A stretch of DNA of 18,310 bases from an uncultured Phocaeicola sp. (GCA_948566455.1 CAOYQO010000038.1:1-18310); one strand, 5' to 3'; positions 1 to 7,543 are shown, numbered from the stretch's first letter. The notes: a model not told the origin generated them from the sequence alone. Numbers and translations are program-made.

Positions 1-54
1 TAGAGTAGCTGACTACGGATCAGCCGGTTACAGGTTTGAATCCTGTCGCGATCA
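1..54 (+). tRNA. tRNA-Arg (anticodon ACG), 3' part only
   Basis: This is the 3' portion of a tRNA whose 5' acceptor strand and most of its D arm lie before the window. A 5-bp anticodon stem (8-12 with 20-24) closes the 7-nt loop CTACGGA, giving anticodon ACG at 15-17, which reads arginine CGU-type codons after A34-to-inosine editing. A T arm follows (stem ACAGG/CCTGT around loop TTTGAAT, 30-46), then the acceptor 3' strand CGCGATC (47-53) and discriminator A54. The next bases are CGA, so CCA is not encoded and must be added by the CCA-adding enzyme. Arm geometry and the invariant T33 support the call; the missing half prevents a full check. Confidence 0.9.
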
Positions 55-56
55 CG

Positions 57-91
57 AAAAACCTCTGCAAAGTAATTTGCAGAGGTTTTTT
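57..91 (+). terminator. Intrinsic terminator after tRNA-Arg
   Basis: An 11-bp perfect stem (61-71 with 76-86) closes the GTAA tetraloop. It is preceded by an A run and followed by a T run (86-91). It sits immediately after the tRNA and has the classic Rho-independent form. Confidence 0.9.
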
Positions 92-109
92 GTTATACAC
101 CGTAGGGTA

Positions 110-169
110 ACAGTTATATCTGTGTAGACTCATGCAAATATGTGTGTGAGTTGATACAGATATAACTGT
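110..169. repeat. Long imperfect hairpin in the tRNA-dapA spacer
   Basis: Arms 110-132 and 147-169 pair over 23 positions. The outer 14 (ACAGTTATATCTGT and its complement) are perfect; the inner part has one mismatch and two G-T pairs; the loop is 14 nt. Neither side has a T tract, so it is not an obvious terminator. The 9-mer CAGATATAA recurs 22 bp downstream, at 179-187. Function is unknown; a processed RNA end or a short repeat element is possible. Confidence 0.6.
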
Positions 170-203
170 GTGCTTGTGCAGATATAAGTATTAATTTCTT
201 TCC

Positions 204-225
204 TGAGATGAATACATCCGTCTCA
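204..225. repeat. Small hairpin, apparent degenerate copy of the dapA terminator
   Basis: TGAGATG (204-210) pairs with CGTCTCA (219-225) with one G-T pair. The segment shares the 11-mer CCTGAGATGAA with the dapA terminator (202-212 and 268-278) and also contains the 12-bp palindrome GTCTCATGAGAC (220-231). It looks like a decayed duplicate of the neighbouring hairpin. No T tract is seen on either strand. Confidence 0.4.
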
Positions 226-254
226 TGAGACAGTAAAAATCAGCTTGTGAGGCG

Positions 255-304
255 AAAGAAAACATCCCCTGAGATGAAATAATCTATCTCAGGGGATGTT
301 TTAC
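255..304 (-). terminator. Terminator of dapA
   Basis: A perfect 15-bp stem (261-275 with 286-300) has a 10-nt loop and lies 25 nt beyond the dapA stop codon. On the minus strand it is followed by a T-rich run (TTCTTT), as expected for an intrinsic terminator. The plus-strand side also has TTTT, so it may work in both directions. Confidence 0.8.
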
Positions 305-325
305 AAAGAAGTATCTTTGTTTTTT

Positions 326-1219
326 TTAGCACTTAATGTTTAACTCATCCAAAATCTTCCGCATGGCTTCAAAAGTAGTAATCCTGGTAGGCACAAGTGG
401 GAGGCGAAGTTTATTCTCAATCATTCCCATAACGTTCAACATTGCTTTTACGCCTGCCGGATTGCCATCCACAAAAAGAAGCTTGAATAACTCGGCAAAT
501 TTATGGTGGATAGTCAATGCATTTGCATAATCTCCTCGCAATGCCAGTCTTACCATGCGGCTAAATTCGCGTGGAAATGCATTTCCGATGACTGATATGA
601 TACCAACAGCTCCCAAGGTAATCAAAGGGAAGGTAATACCATCATCTCCCGAAATAACGTCAAAATTAGCTGGTTTATTCTTGATGATATCATCCATTTG
701 AGTGATGTCACCGGAGGCTTCTTTGATAGCAATAACATTTTTGAAGTCACGGGCAATGCGCAGCGTGGTTTCTGCTTTCATATTTACACCGGTACGGCCG
801 GGGACATTATAGAGTACAATTGGAAGCTCTGTAGCCTCTGCAATTGCTTTATAATGTTGATAAATACCTTCCTGAGAAGGTTTATTATAATAGGGAACAA
901 CAGACAGAATGGCATCTACTCCGGTAAAATCGTCGTTTTGAAGCGTATTCACAATGGCACGCGTATTATTTCCACCAACACCGAGCAGGATAGGTATCCG
1001 ACCATTTACGCGTTCGATGACCATTTTCTTGATTTTCTTTTTTTCTTCTTCCGTCAGTGTCGGAGTTTCTGCTGTGGTGCCCAGCACACACAAAAAATCA
1101 GTATTGTTTTGAAGTTGATAGTCCACCAAACGTATCAATGCATCGTAATCAACGCTTTCATCCTCTTTAAAAGGAGTAATCAGCGCTACCCCCATTCCTT
1201 TCAATTTAGTCTGTATCAT
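326..1219 (-). CDS. dapA: 4-hydroxy-tetrahydrodipicolinate synthase
   Basis: DapA condenses pyruvate with aspartate semialdehyde, the first committed step of diaminopimelate and lysine synthesis, in the cytoplasm. The 297-residue protein has the usual family length and TIM-barrel pattern. The GTT motif is at T48/T49 and the PYYNKP segment contains Y111. Y137 in LYNVPGRTG is the catalytic tyrosine, with R142 for substrate carboxylate binding. K166 in IAIKEASGD is the Schiff-base lysine. All active-site residues are present. The gene stands alone: it has its own -7/-33 promoter upstream and a strong terminator downstream, although read-through from ligA (104 nt upstream, no clear terminator between) is possible. 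Related aldolases such as N-acetylneuraminate lyase share the fold, but the motif set fits DapA better. Confidence 0.96.
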   Translation of the reverse strand: MIQTKLKGMGVALITPFKEDESVDYDALIRLVDYQLQNNTDFLCVLGTTAETPTLTEEEKKKIKKMVIERVNGRIPILLGVGGNNTRAIVNTLQNDDFTGVDAILSVVPYYNKPSQEGIYQHYKAIAEATELPIVLYNVPGRTGVNMKAETTLRIARDFKNVIAIKEASGDITQMDDIIKNKPANFDVISGDDGITFPLITLGAVGIISVIGNAFPREFSRMVRLALRGDYANALTIHHKFAELFKLLFVDGNPAGVKAMLNVMGMIENKLRLPLVPTRITTFEAMRKILDELNIKC

Positions 1220-1255
1220 GAGTGAAATTTAAGTAATCTCTAATTAAATGACTCG

Positions 1256-1289
1256 CAAAAGTACGAATATTTTCGATTTCTACAGCAAA
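1256..1289 (-). promoter_or_regulatory. Bacteroides-type promoter of dapA
   Basis: On the minus strand, TACTTTTG (1256-1263) matches the -7 consensus TAnnTTTG, and TTTG (1286-1289) matches the -33 box. The boxes are separated by 22 bp, and the -7 box is 36 bp before the ATG. Confidence 0.7.
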
Positions 1290-1323
1290 TATAAGCTATA
1301 AAAAAGATTTCACTGGAAAAATG

Positions 1324-3321
1324 TTACGAAATGAGCGCTAAAAACTCATCTTCGCTCATTATCTGTACACCCAACTTTTGCGCTTTTTCTAATTTAGCGG
1401 GTCCCATATTTTCTCCTGCCAGGATAAAACTGGTCTTGGCAGAAATGCTACCTACATTTTTTCCTCCATTCTTCTCTATCAAATCTTTATATTCGTCTCT
1501 GGAGTGATGGGTAAACACGCCGCTGATTACAATAGACTGTCCGACAAGTTTATCGGTATAGCCGCTCAGGTCTTCTTCCTTTCGGCTAAACTGTAATCCG
1601 GCAATTTTCAGTCGCTCTATTAATTCTCTATTCAGAGGATTAGCGAAGTAGGAAATGATACTTTGCGCTATTTTCTCACCGATCTCATCGATATTTATCA
1701 ATCTTTCAAGATCTGCATTTTCCAGTTCTTCTATGTCAGTGAAGGACTTAGCTATTTTCTTTGCTACAGTTTCACCGACAAAGCGGATACCTAGGGCGAA
1801 CAATGCTCGCTCAAAAGGCACTTCCCTACTTTGGGCAATACCCTTGACGATATTTTCCGCCGACTTATCTCCCATACGGTCCAGATTCTTGATATCGTCT
1901 ACAGTCAGCTTGTACAGATCTGTCGTATCCTTAATGAGTCCTAATCGGTAGAACATATCCACAGTTTCCGGGCCTAATCCGTCAATGTTCATAGCCTTCC
2001 GGCTGATGAAATGCTCGATCTTTCCTTTTATCTGAGGCGGACAAGCCGTTTCGTTGGGGCAATAATGCGCAGCTTCTCCCTCGTAACGGATTAATTTGCT
2101 GCCACATTCAGGGCAATGAGTGATGAACTTCACTTTTTCACCTACCATCATACTCCGGGCATCTTTATCTACTCCGGTAATTTTGGGTATGATTTCACCG
2201 CCTTTTTCTACATAAACCATATCGCCGACATGCAAGTCGAGCCCTTCAATGATATCTGCATTATGCAGAGAGGCACGTTTTACGATTGTACCCGATAATT
2301 GTACCGGATCCAGGTTGGCAACAGGGGTTACTGCTCCGGTTCTTCCCACCTGGTAAGTCACCTTGTTTAAGCGGGTCAATGCACGCTCTGCCTGGAACTT
2401 GTATGCGATGGCCCAACGAGGAGATTTTGCGGTGAAACCGAGGTTTTTCTGTTGTTTCAGGCTATTAACTTTCAAAACAATGCCATCCGTGGCTACAGGT
2501 AAATTCTTCCGTTCTGTATCCCAATAATGGATGTAATCGAACACTTCCTGCAGGCTGTGGCACTTCTTCATATGGTCGGAGATTTTGAATCCCCATTGTG
2601 CAGCTTTCTGCAGGTTTTCATAATGTCCGTCGCAAGGAAGTTCTTCTCCTAATAAATAATAAAGGTAGGCATCCAGTTTGCGGGAAGCAACTATAGCAGA
2701 GTTTTGTAATTTCAAAGTGCCTGATGCAGCATTACGCGGATTAGCGAAAAGAGGTTCTTCGCGTGCCTCTTTTTCGCGGTTTAGTTCCTCAAAGACTTCC
2801 CACGGCATTAGTATTTCCCCTCTGATCTCAAATAATTGGGGATAATCACCATGCAAAACAAGGGGGATAGTACGGATTGTCTTCACATTATCTGTTACAT
2901 CATCGCCTTTTTCACCGTCACCACGGGTTACAGCACGTATTAATTTGCCGTTTTCGTATGTCAGCGAGATGGAAGTACCGTCATATTTAAGTTCGGCACA
3001 GATTTCAAAATCTTCGTTCAGGGCTTTTTGAGTGCGATCATAAAAGTCAGATACCTCACCTTCAGAATAGGTATTACCCAACGAAAGCATTGGATATTTG
3101 TGTGTCACTTGCGTGAAATTCTTATTCAAATCGCTTCCTACGCGCATGGTTGGCGAAGTTTCGTCCTGATATTCAGGATGTTCTCGCTCCATCTCCTGCA
3201 ATTCCCGCATCATGTCGTCGAACTCTTTGTCGGAGATTTCGGGAGCATTCAACACGTAATAATTGTAGTTGTGCCGATGCAGTTCGGCACGGAGCTGATC
3301 TATCTTTTCTTTTGCAGTCAT
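1324..3321 (-). CDS. ligA: NAD-dependent DNA ligase
   Basis: LigA seals nicks in replication and repair using NAD+. The start at 3321 (MTAKEKIDQL) gives 665 residues, near the 671 of E. coli LigA; the frame is open farther upstream, but that extension crosses the promoter and lacks family sequence. Domains in order: N-terminal Ia and adenylation domain with K112 in the KYDG motif (the AMP-accepting lysine); OB fold; a four-cysteine zinc finger at C403, C406, C421 and C427; helix-hairpin-helix repeats at about 440-555; and a C-terminal BRCT domain at about 588-665. Every key residue is intact. It is divergent from trmD with only 79 bp between the start codons, and 104 nt separate its stop from the dapA start. 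Confidence 0.97.
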   Translation of the reverse strand: MTAKEKIDQLRAELHRHNYNYYVLNAPEISDKEFDDMMRELQEMEREHPEYQDETSPTMRVGSDLNKNFTQVTHKYPMLSLGNTYSEGEVSDFYDRTQKALNEDFEICAELKYDGTSISLTYENGKLIRAVTRGDGEKGDDVTDNVKTIRTIPLVLHGDYPQLFEIRGEILMPWEVFEELNREKEAREEPLFANPRNAASGTLKLQNSAIVASRKLDAYLYYLLGEELPCDGHYENLQKAAQWGFKISDHMKKCHSLQEVFDYIHYWDTERKNLPVATDGIVLKVNSLKQQKNLGFTAKSPRWAIAYKFQAERALTRLNKVTYQVGRTGAVTPVANLDPVQLSGTIVKRASLHNADIIEGLDLHVGDMVYVEKGGEIIPKITGVDKDARSMMVGEKVKFITHCPECGSKLIRYEGEAAHYCPNETACPPQIKGKIEHFISRKAMNIDGLGPETVDMFYRLGLIKDTTDLYKLTVDDIKNLDRMGDKSAENIVKGIAQSREVPFERALFALGIRFVGETVAKKIAKSFTDIEELENADLERLINIDEIGEKIAQSIISYFANPLNRELIERLKIAGLQFSRKEEDLSGYTDKLVGQSIVISGVFTHHSRDEYKDLIEKNGGKNVGSISAKTSFILAGENMGPAKLEKAQKLGVQIMSEDEFLALIS

Positions 3322-3344
3322 AGCTATTTCAAATTGTTTGAACG

Positions 3345-3352
3345 CAAAAATA
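3345..3352 (-). promoter_or_regulatory. Probable -7 box of ligA
   Basis: TATTTTTG on the minus strand fits TAnnTTTG and lies 23 bp before the ligA ATG. No TTTG is found at the usual -33 distance; that region coincides with the -7 box of trmD on the other strand. Confidence 0.5.
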
Positions 3353-3374
3353 CAGGTTTCTCCTCTAATATTTG

Positions 3375-3382
3375 TACTTTTG
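3375..3382 (+). promoter_or_regulatory. Probable -7 box of trmD
   Basis: TACTTTTG fits TAnnTTTG and lies 18 bp before the chosen trmD ATG, which supports that start. A good -33 box is not visible; the expected position overlaps the ligA promoter. Confidence 0.55.
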
Positions 3383-3400
3383 CAGAAAATTAAAATTAAT

Positions 3401-4081
3401 ATGCGCATTGATATAATAACAGTTCTACCGGAGATGATTGAAGGCTTTTTCAATTGCTCCATTATGAAACGTGCTCAGAATAAAGGGCTTGCAGAAATAC
3501 ATATTCATAATTTACGTGATTATACTGAAGATAAATATCGACGGGTGGATGATTATCCTTTTGGCGGTTTTGCCGGAATGGTGATGAAAATAGAGCCTAT
3601 AGAGCGCTGTATCAATGCCTTGAAGGCAGAACGGGAGTATGATGAAGTCATTTTTACGACTCCTGATGGTGAGCAGTTCAATCAGCCAATGGCCAATACA
3701 CTTTCACTTACCCAGAACCTTATTATCCTTTGCGGGCATTTTAAAGGTATCGATTATCGTATTCGCGAGCATCTGATCACTAAAGAAATCAGTATTGGGG
3801 ACTATGTGCTGACCGGTGGAGAGCTGGCGGCAGCAGTGATGGCGGATGCTATTGTCCGCATCATCCCCGGTGTTATTTCCGATGAGCAATCAGCGTTATC
3901 CGACTCGTTCCAGGATAATCTTTTGGCTGCTCCGGTTTATACAAGACCTGCCGATTACAATGGTTGGAAAGTTCCGGAAATTTTATTGTCTGGGCATGAG
4001 GCTAAGATTAAAGAATGGGAGTTGCAACAGTCTTTGGAACGGACGCGCAGACTCCGCCCGGATTTGCTGGGAGAGGAATAA
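3401..4081 (+). CDS. trmD: tRNA (guanine37-N1)-methyltransferase
   Basis: TrmD methylates G37 of tRNAs with a G at position 36, using S-adenosylmethionine, and so prevents +1 frameshifting. The ATG at 3401 (MRIDIITVLP) gives 226 residues, shorter than E. coli TrmD (255) mainly at the C terminus. Visible family features are PFGGFAGMVMK (54-63), LCGHFKGID (110-118), the trefoil-knot segment IGDYVLTGGELAA (132-144), R153, and SDSF with D168 at the catalytic aspartate position. The C-terminal YTRP and LLSGHEAKIKEW motifs are also present. An upstream TTG in the same frame would place the start before the -7 box and was not used. The gene is monocistronic: its promoter faces ligA and it ends at a bidirectional terminator shared with pyrD. 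Confidence 0.96.
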   Translation: MRIDIITVLPEMIEGFFNCSIMKRAQNKGLAEIHIHNLRDYTEDKYRRVDDYPFGGFAGMVMKIEPIERCINALKAEREYDEVIFTTPDGEQFNQPMANTLSLTQNLIILCGHFKGIDYRIREHLITKEISIGDYVLTGGELAAAVMADAIVRIIPGVISDEQSALSDSFQDNLLAAPVYTRPADYNGWKVPEILLSGHEAKIKEWELQQSLERTRRLRPDLLGEE

Positions 4082-4100
4082 ATCAGTTGTATAAAAATAG

Positions 4101-4133
4101 AAAAAGGGCATTCGCTATGAATGTCCTTTTTTA
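4101..4133. terminator. Bidirectional terminator between trmD and pyrD
   Basis: AAAAAGGGCATTC (4101-4113) pairs with GAATGTCCTTTTT (4119-4131) with one G-T pair and a 5-nt loop. A-run and T-run flanks make it functional on both strands. It lies between two convergent genes. Confidence 0.88.
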
Positions 4134-4170
4134 TGTAAAATAGGTGCGAATGATATTCACTTGTTATTGG

Positions 4171-5082
4171 TCATACCTCAAGCGCACCGATAATTTCTTT
4201 CACGGACTTATATCCGTGTCTATCGAGATAGTCGTTTATACCTTCCGCTACTTTAATAGTAACTGCCGGATCGATGAAATTTGCCGTACCGATTTGGATG
4301 GCTGAAGCTCCGGCAAGCATAAATTCCACAGCGTCTTTCCAGTTCATGATACCTCCTAAACCAATGACAGGTATTTTTACCGCCTGGGCAACTTGCCATA
4401 CCATGCGGAGTGCGATTGGTTTTACTGCTGCACCGGACATACCACCTGTTACAGTGGAGAGTATAGGACGCCTGCGTTCCGCGTCTATAGCCATTCCAAG
4501 CAGTGTATTAATTAATGAAACGCTGTCTGCGCCGCCATTTTCTACTGCACGGGCTATTTCAGCGATGCTTGTCACGTTAGGAGACAGCTTTACGATAAGT
4601 GTCTTTTTGTAAGCTGCGCGCACAGCTTTCACCACTTCTTCGGCTCCTTTTGCAGTGACACCAAAAGCCATTCCACCTTGCTTTACATTGGGACAAGAGA
4701 TGTTCAATTCAATGGCAGGAATTTTGTCAAGTTCGTTAATGGCTTCTGCTGTTTTTACATAATCTTCTATGGCAGAACCCGAAACATTTACAATCATATT
4801 AGTTTCAATGTCCTTAATACGCGGATATATCTGTTCAATAAAGTAATTTACTCCCTTATTTTGCAGTCCCACAGCGTTTAACATACCTGACGGAGTTTCC
4901 GCCATACGCGGATATGGGTTACCTTCACGTTTGTGAAGAGTCGTACCCTTTACAATTATACCACCTATTCGCGTAATATCAATGAAATCGGCAAACTCTT
5001 CACCATACCCAAATGTACCGGAAGCCGTCATCACCGGATTATTCATTTGTAATTCTCCAATGTTTACACTTAAATCTGCCAT
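4171..5082 (-). CDS. pyrD: Dihydroorotate dehydrogenase, class 1B catalytic subunit
   Basis: This protein oxidises dihydroorotate to orotate in pyrimidine synthesis. At 303 residues it matches the soluble class 1B (PyrDB) type, which passes electrons from FMN through PyrK to NAD+. Seen in the sequence: FMN-site ASGTFGYG (20-27) with K45, NVSG near 99-102, NISCPN with catalytic C130 (the class 1 base; class 2 enzymes use serine), KLSPN, and the phosphate-binding GLGGI and IQIGTA motifs near the C terminus. No N-terminal membrane helix is present, which also excludes class 2. Its start overlaps the 3' end of pyrK by 13 nt, so the two are almost certainly co-transcribed and translationally coupled, as expected for an obligate heterotetramer. 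Confidence 0.95.
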   Translation of the reverse strand: MADLSVNIGELQMNNPVMTASGTFGYGEEFADFIDITRIGGIIVKGTTLHKREGNPYPRMAETPSGMLNAVGLQNKGVNYFIEQIYPRIKDIETNMIVNVSGSAIEDYVKTAEAINELDKIPAIELNISCPNVKQGGMAFGVTAKGAEEVVKAVRAAYKKTLIVKLSPNVTSIAEIARAVENGGADSVSLINTLLGMAIDAERRRPILSTVTGGMSGAAVKPIALRMVWQVAQAVKIPVIGLGGIMNWKDAVEFMLAGASAIQIGTANFIDPAVTIKVAEGINDYLDRHGYKSVKEIIGALEV

Positions 5083-5846
5083 AATAGTTTGTTTATATTA
5101 AAAACCGGACCTTCTTTACATACACATAAATGCCCTTCCGTTGTATTTTCTACGCAACAGAGGCAAGCACCTATACCACAAGCCATTGTATTTTCCAATG
5201 ATACTTCACAAGCTATATCTTTACTTTTGGCATATTTAGCCACCGCCATCATCATAGGCTTAGGGCCACAAGTGTAAATCTGCTCGAATTGCACCTTATT
5301 CAATATGGAATGTTGTGTCACATATCCCTTTTCGCCATGACTGCCGTCCTCGGTAGTCGTATATACATCACCATAAGCTGCAAACTGCTCCAGTTGCAGC
5401 AAGTCCTTATCACTTCTTGCTCCCAGAAGGAACGTCGGTTTACTGCCGTTTTTAGCTAATTGCTCGCCCAGATAAAGCATGGGAGCTGTACCAACACCTC
5501 CACCTACTAACAGAAGCTTATCAGAAGCCTTTTCAGGCATTGTGAAGCCATTTCCCAAAGGAAGTACTACGTTGACCGTGTCTCCGGCTTTTGCTTCGCC
5601 TAATTGCCTGGTTCCGTCTCCAATCAGTTGGATCAGAAACCACACTTCATTGCGTTGTCTATCTACATAATTAATGGAAATGGGGCGGCGCAAGAAAGTA
5701 GTTGGAGATCCGTCCACACGTATTTCCGCAAATTGTCCCGGAAACATTTCCGGAAGCGGAGACGGAGACGTCAGTTTTAATAGCACATAATTAGCGTGCA
5801 GTCGGACGTTCTCAGTCACTGTCAAATCTAAAATGTATTTTTTCAT
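5070..5846 (-). CDS. pyrK: Dihydroorotate dehydrogenase electron-transfer subunit
   Basis: PyrK carries FAD and a [2Fe-2S] cluster and moves electrons from PyrD to NAD+. The chosen ATG at 5846 gives 258 residues starting MKKYILDL; an in-frame ATG 51 nt upstream was rejected because it sits outside the family alignment and close to the promoter. Domain order is a ferredoxin-reductase FAD domain with RRPISIN (53-59) for FAD binding, an NAD domain with LLLVGGGVGTAP (111-122), then a C-terminal cluster with C223, C228, C231 and C241 or C243. The first gene of a pyrK-pyrD operon, it has a -7 box 37 bp before the start. The cluster spacing is slightly shorter than I recall for the Lactococcus protein, but the ligands are all there. 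Confidence 0.95.
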   Translation of the reverse strand: MKKYILDLTVTENVRLHANYVLLKLTSPSPLPEMFPGQFAEIRVDGSPTTFLRRPISINYVDRQRNEVWFLIQLIGDGTRQLGEAKAGDTVNVVLPLGNGFTMPEKASDKLLLVGGGVGTAPMLYLGEQLAKNGSKPTFLLGARSDKDLLQLEQFAAYGDVYTTTEDGSHGEKGYVTQHSILNKVQFEQIYTCGPKPMMMAVAKYAKSKDIACEVSLENTMACGIGACLCCVENTTEGHLCVCKEGPVFNINKLLWQI

Positions 5847-5883
5847 TATCCTATATAAAGAGGTGAATTTTATCTTCAGGGTA

Positions 5884-5891
5884 CAAAGATA
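5884..5891 (-). promoter_or_regulatory. Probable -7 box of the pyrK-pyrD operon
   Basis: TATCTTTG on the minus strand matches TAnnTTTG. The expected -33 position (about 5911-5915) lies inside the arm of an inverted repeat and has no TTTG, so the promoter may be weak or regulated. Confidence 0.55.
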
Positions 5892-5904
5892 ATGCAAATC
5901 GAAT

Positions 5905-5938
5905 GCAGAACTTTCATGCTTGCATGAAAAAGTTCTGC
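5905..5938. repeat. Inverted repeat between the XRE gene and the pyrK promoter
   Basis: GCAGAACTTTCATGC (5905-5919) is complementary to 5922-5938 apart from a two-A bulge, with only TT between the arms. It begins 14 bp upstream of the pyrK -7 box, covers the -33 region, and lies 58 bp after the stop of the XRE gene. It may be the XRE-gene terminator, although no T tract follows, or an operator for pyrKD. Confidence 0.55.
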
Positions 5939-5996
5939 TGAGATGCTTATCTTATCCAAAGATACGGGAAATTGTGCAAATAGTCGTTTATGAGCC

Positions 5997-6467
5997 TTAC
6001 TTTTCGGGTTTAAACGTCTCGTACGTATTATCGTCGAAGAAAATTCTTATTTCAGTGATTTTTCTGGGAGGCCTTTCTTTATAGATAATCTCCTGTTTTA
6101 CAGTCTCTTTAGTGGCATTTACAGGCGTTTCTAATGCGATTTCCTTGCGATTTTCGGCCGAACCTGTCTCTTTGGACGGATTTACGGAATTCTCGGCGAA
6201 TAATGGATAGTCGAATCCACTCTCGATAGAAGGGTCAGAATCGGAAGACGTATTACTCATTTCACCTTGCCCGGTAAGTAGCCATTCTAAATTGATATCA
6301 TTATATCTTTGATGAAGACGAAGAATAACTTCTGTACTTGGATATTTATTACGCGGACCTAAAATATGTGAGATGGTAGCTTGAGCTACACCAATACTTT
6401 CGGCAAATGCGCCTGCGGTTAATTTTTCCCGATCCATGATCATTTTGAACCTATCTTTTATGCTCAT
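5997..6467 (-). CDS. XRE-family helix-turn-helix regulator
   Basis: This is a 156-residue DNA-binding protein of unknown target. Residues 4-70 form a lambda-repressor-like HTH: the scaffold helix FAESIGVAQATISHILG (21-37) contains the turn and recognition helix, and INLEWLLTGQGEM (58-70) closes the domain in the style common in Bacteroidetes. Residues 71-130 are polar and probably a flexible linker. A short conserved-looking tail, KITEIRIFFDD (about 136-146), ends the protein. The gene has a near-perfect promoter (6521-6552) and lies beside a cluster of TTACAATTGT palindromes, two of which flank the promoter, so autoregulation is a reasonable inference. No partner toxin, phage gene or signalling domain is visible. 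Confidence 0.85.
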   Translation of the reverse strand: MSIKDRFKMIMDREKLTAGAFAESIGVAQATISHILGPRNKYPSTEVILRLHQRYNDINLEWLLTGQGEMSNTSSDSDPSIESGFDYPLFAENSVNPSKETGSAENRKEIALETPVNATKETVKQEIIYKERPPRKITEIRIFFDDNTYETFKPEK

Positions 6468-6490
6468 AACTGTTGCGATATAGGTGATGT

Positions 6491-7125
6491 TTACAATTGT
6501 ATTGATTCTCTTTTGGATTACAAAAGTAAAGAAATGAAGTTACAAAAGCAAATTAAAAGTGTGAATTTTATTATATTACAATTGTGTGTTTATTATTTCA
6601 AATGTTATATGTACAAATGTGATGATATATATTACCTAGATTTTAAGCCCATATTTTTACTTTAATAAAACCATGTATATTATTGGTTATTATGTATATA
6701 AGTTTAAGTTTTTTCTGTGGTATATCCCATATTACAATTGTTTTCTCATTGATTTCTCTATTTATGAACTGATAGATCATATAAATGGCTATATTTGTAT
6801 TGATTATTAGTGATTTGATTGTTGTTTTACTCCTCGTTAACCCCTATCCTATTACCTTTGTTATTTTACCATTACTTCATTAAAAACAGTCTCATTACAA
6901 TTGTGTATTATAACTTTTGATTACATTTGTTATATGTATAATTGTTATATATTCAATTGTAAACATAGTGATATTACGTTTTTAATATTTCATAGTTGAA
7001 ATAGCAACTATTTCCTTTTCTAATTGCATTTATTCTTGATGATAGATTCGATATTACAGAAAGAATTTGTTACACTAAAATAAGGAGAGTTCAATTGATA
7101 TGTTCTAAAGTCTTCGTAATTGTAA
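6491..7125. repeat. Dispersed TTACAATTGT operator-like sites
   Basis: The 10-mer TTACAATTGT occurs exactly at 6491-6500, 6576-6585, 6732-6741 and 6895-6904. Shorter inverted copies are CAATTGTAA (6954-6962) and AATTGTAA (7118-7125). Weaker relatives are at 6611-6620, 6921-6930 and 6936-6945. The core ACAATTGT is a perfect 8-bp palindrome. The density, especially four sites within 6895-6962, and the position around an XRE promoter suggest protein-binding sites. Confidence 0.6.
6521..6552 (-). promoter_or_regulatory. Promoter of the XRE regulator gene
   Basis: On the minus strand, TTTG (6549-6552) and TACTTTTG (6521-6528) are separated by 20 bp, a textbook Bacteroides -33/-7 pair, 53 bp before the start codon. 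Palindromes at 6491-6500 (downstream of the start site) and 6576-6585 (upstream of -33) bracket it. Confidence 0.75.
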
Positions 7126-7367
7126 ATCCTTGCTTTATTTCTGTATAAATGATCGGGAACTTGGAATTTCTTAATTCTCAGGAGCTTATTTGAAGTGTAT
7201 TTGGTTGTAATACAGTATATTATACCCTGATTTTTAGTTCTAAAATTCTCTCATTCTAGAAAAATAACCCTTTCTTAAGTGAGAAATGACATAATGATAG
7301 TGAAAATAGCATTTTCTTTCTCTATTATTGCTGATATAGTTAACAAGTATAATCTCTTCTAAAATAA

Positions 7368-7386
7368 GAAATAGATGATCTATTTC
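7368..7386. repeat. Perfect palindrome, 9-bp arms
   Basis: GAAATAGAT and ATCTATTTC flank a single G at 7377. With no loop to speak of, it suits a dimer-binding site rather than an RNA hairpin. Function is unknown. A second short palindrome, CTTTTTCT/AGAAAAAG, lies at 7423-7439. Confidence 0.4.
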
Positions 7387-7496
7387 CATTGATCTGTTGA
7401 CCACTTTCTAAATATAATTTTCCTTTTTCTTAGAAAAAGTATATTGTTTTCCTATAAAAATATGCCTGCTTTGCTCGGGACAGGAGAATATATTAT

Positions 7497-7543
7497 ATAT
7501 AAACACATGGTTTATTTAATGCAAATAGACCATGTGTTTATAT
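7497..7543. repeat. 21-bp hairpin
   Basis: Arms 7497-7517 and 7523-7543 pair at all 21 positions (one G-T pair) around the 5-nt loop AATGC. No T tract follows on either strand. Another stem, ATGGTCT/AGACCAT (7551-7557 with 7571-7577), follows directly and shares the GACCAT word with the first. It may be a small repeat element or a structured RNA. Confidence 0.6.

Noticed and set aside
698..1225. 175-codon ORF opposite dapA
   Set aside because: It is an antisense shadow of a gene with all catalytic residues and shows no domain of its own.
3338..3400. TTG start giving TrmD 21 extra residues
   Set aside because: It lies before the trmD -7 box, and family sequence starts at MRIDIITVLP.
3322..3462. 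47-residue N-terminal extension of LigA
   Set aside because: It crosses the ligA -7 box and enters trmD, and LigA family sequence starts at MTAKEKIDQL.
5847..5897. Upstream ATG for PyrK
   Set aside because: It overlaps the -7 box at 5884-5891, so the transcript would begin at or after it; the extra 17 residues do not fit the family.
6673..6810. 45-codon ORF starting ATG on the plus strand
   Set aside because: Its composition (I, Y, F rich) is what AT-rich DNA gives by chance, it spans one of the TTACAATTGT sites, and no good promoter is seen before it.
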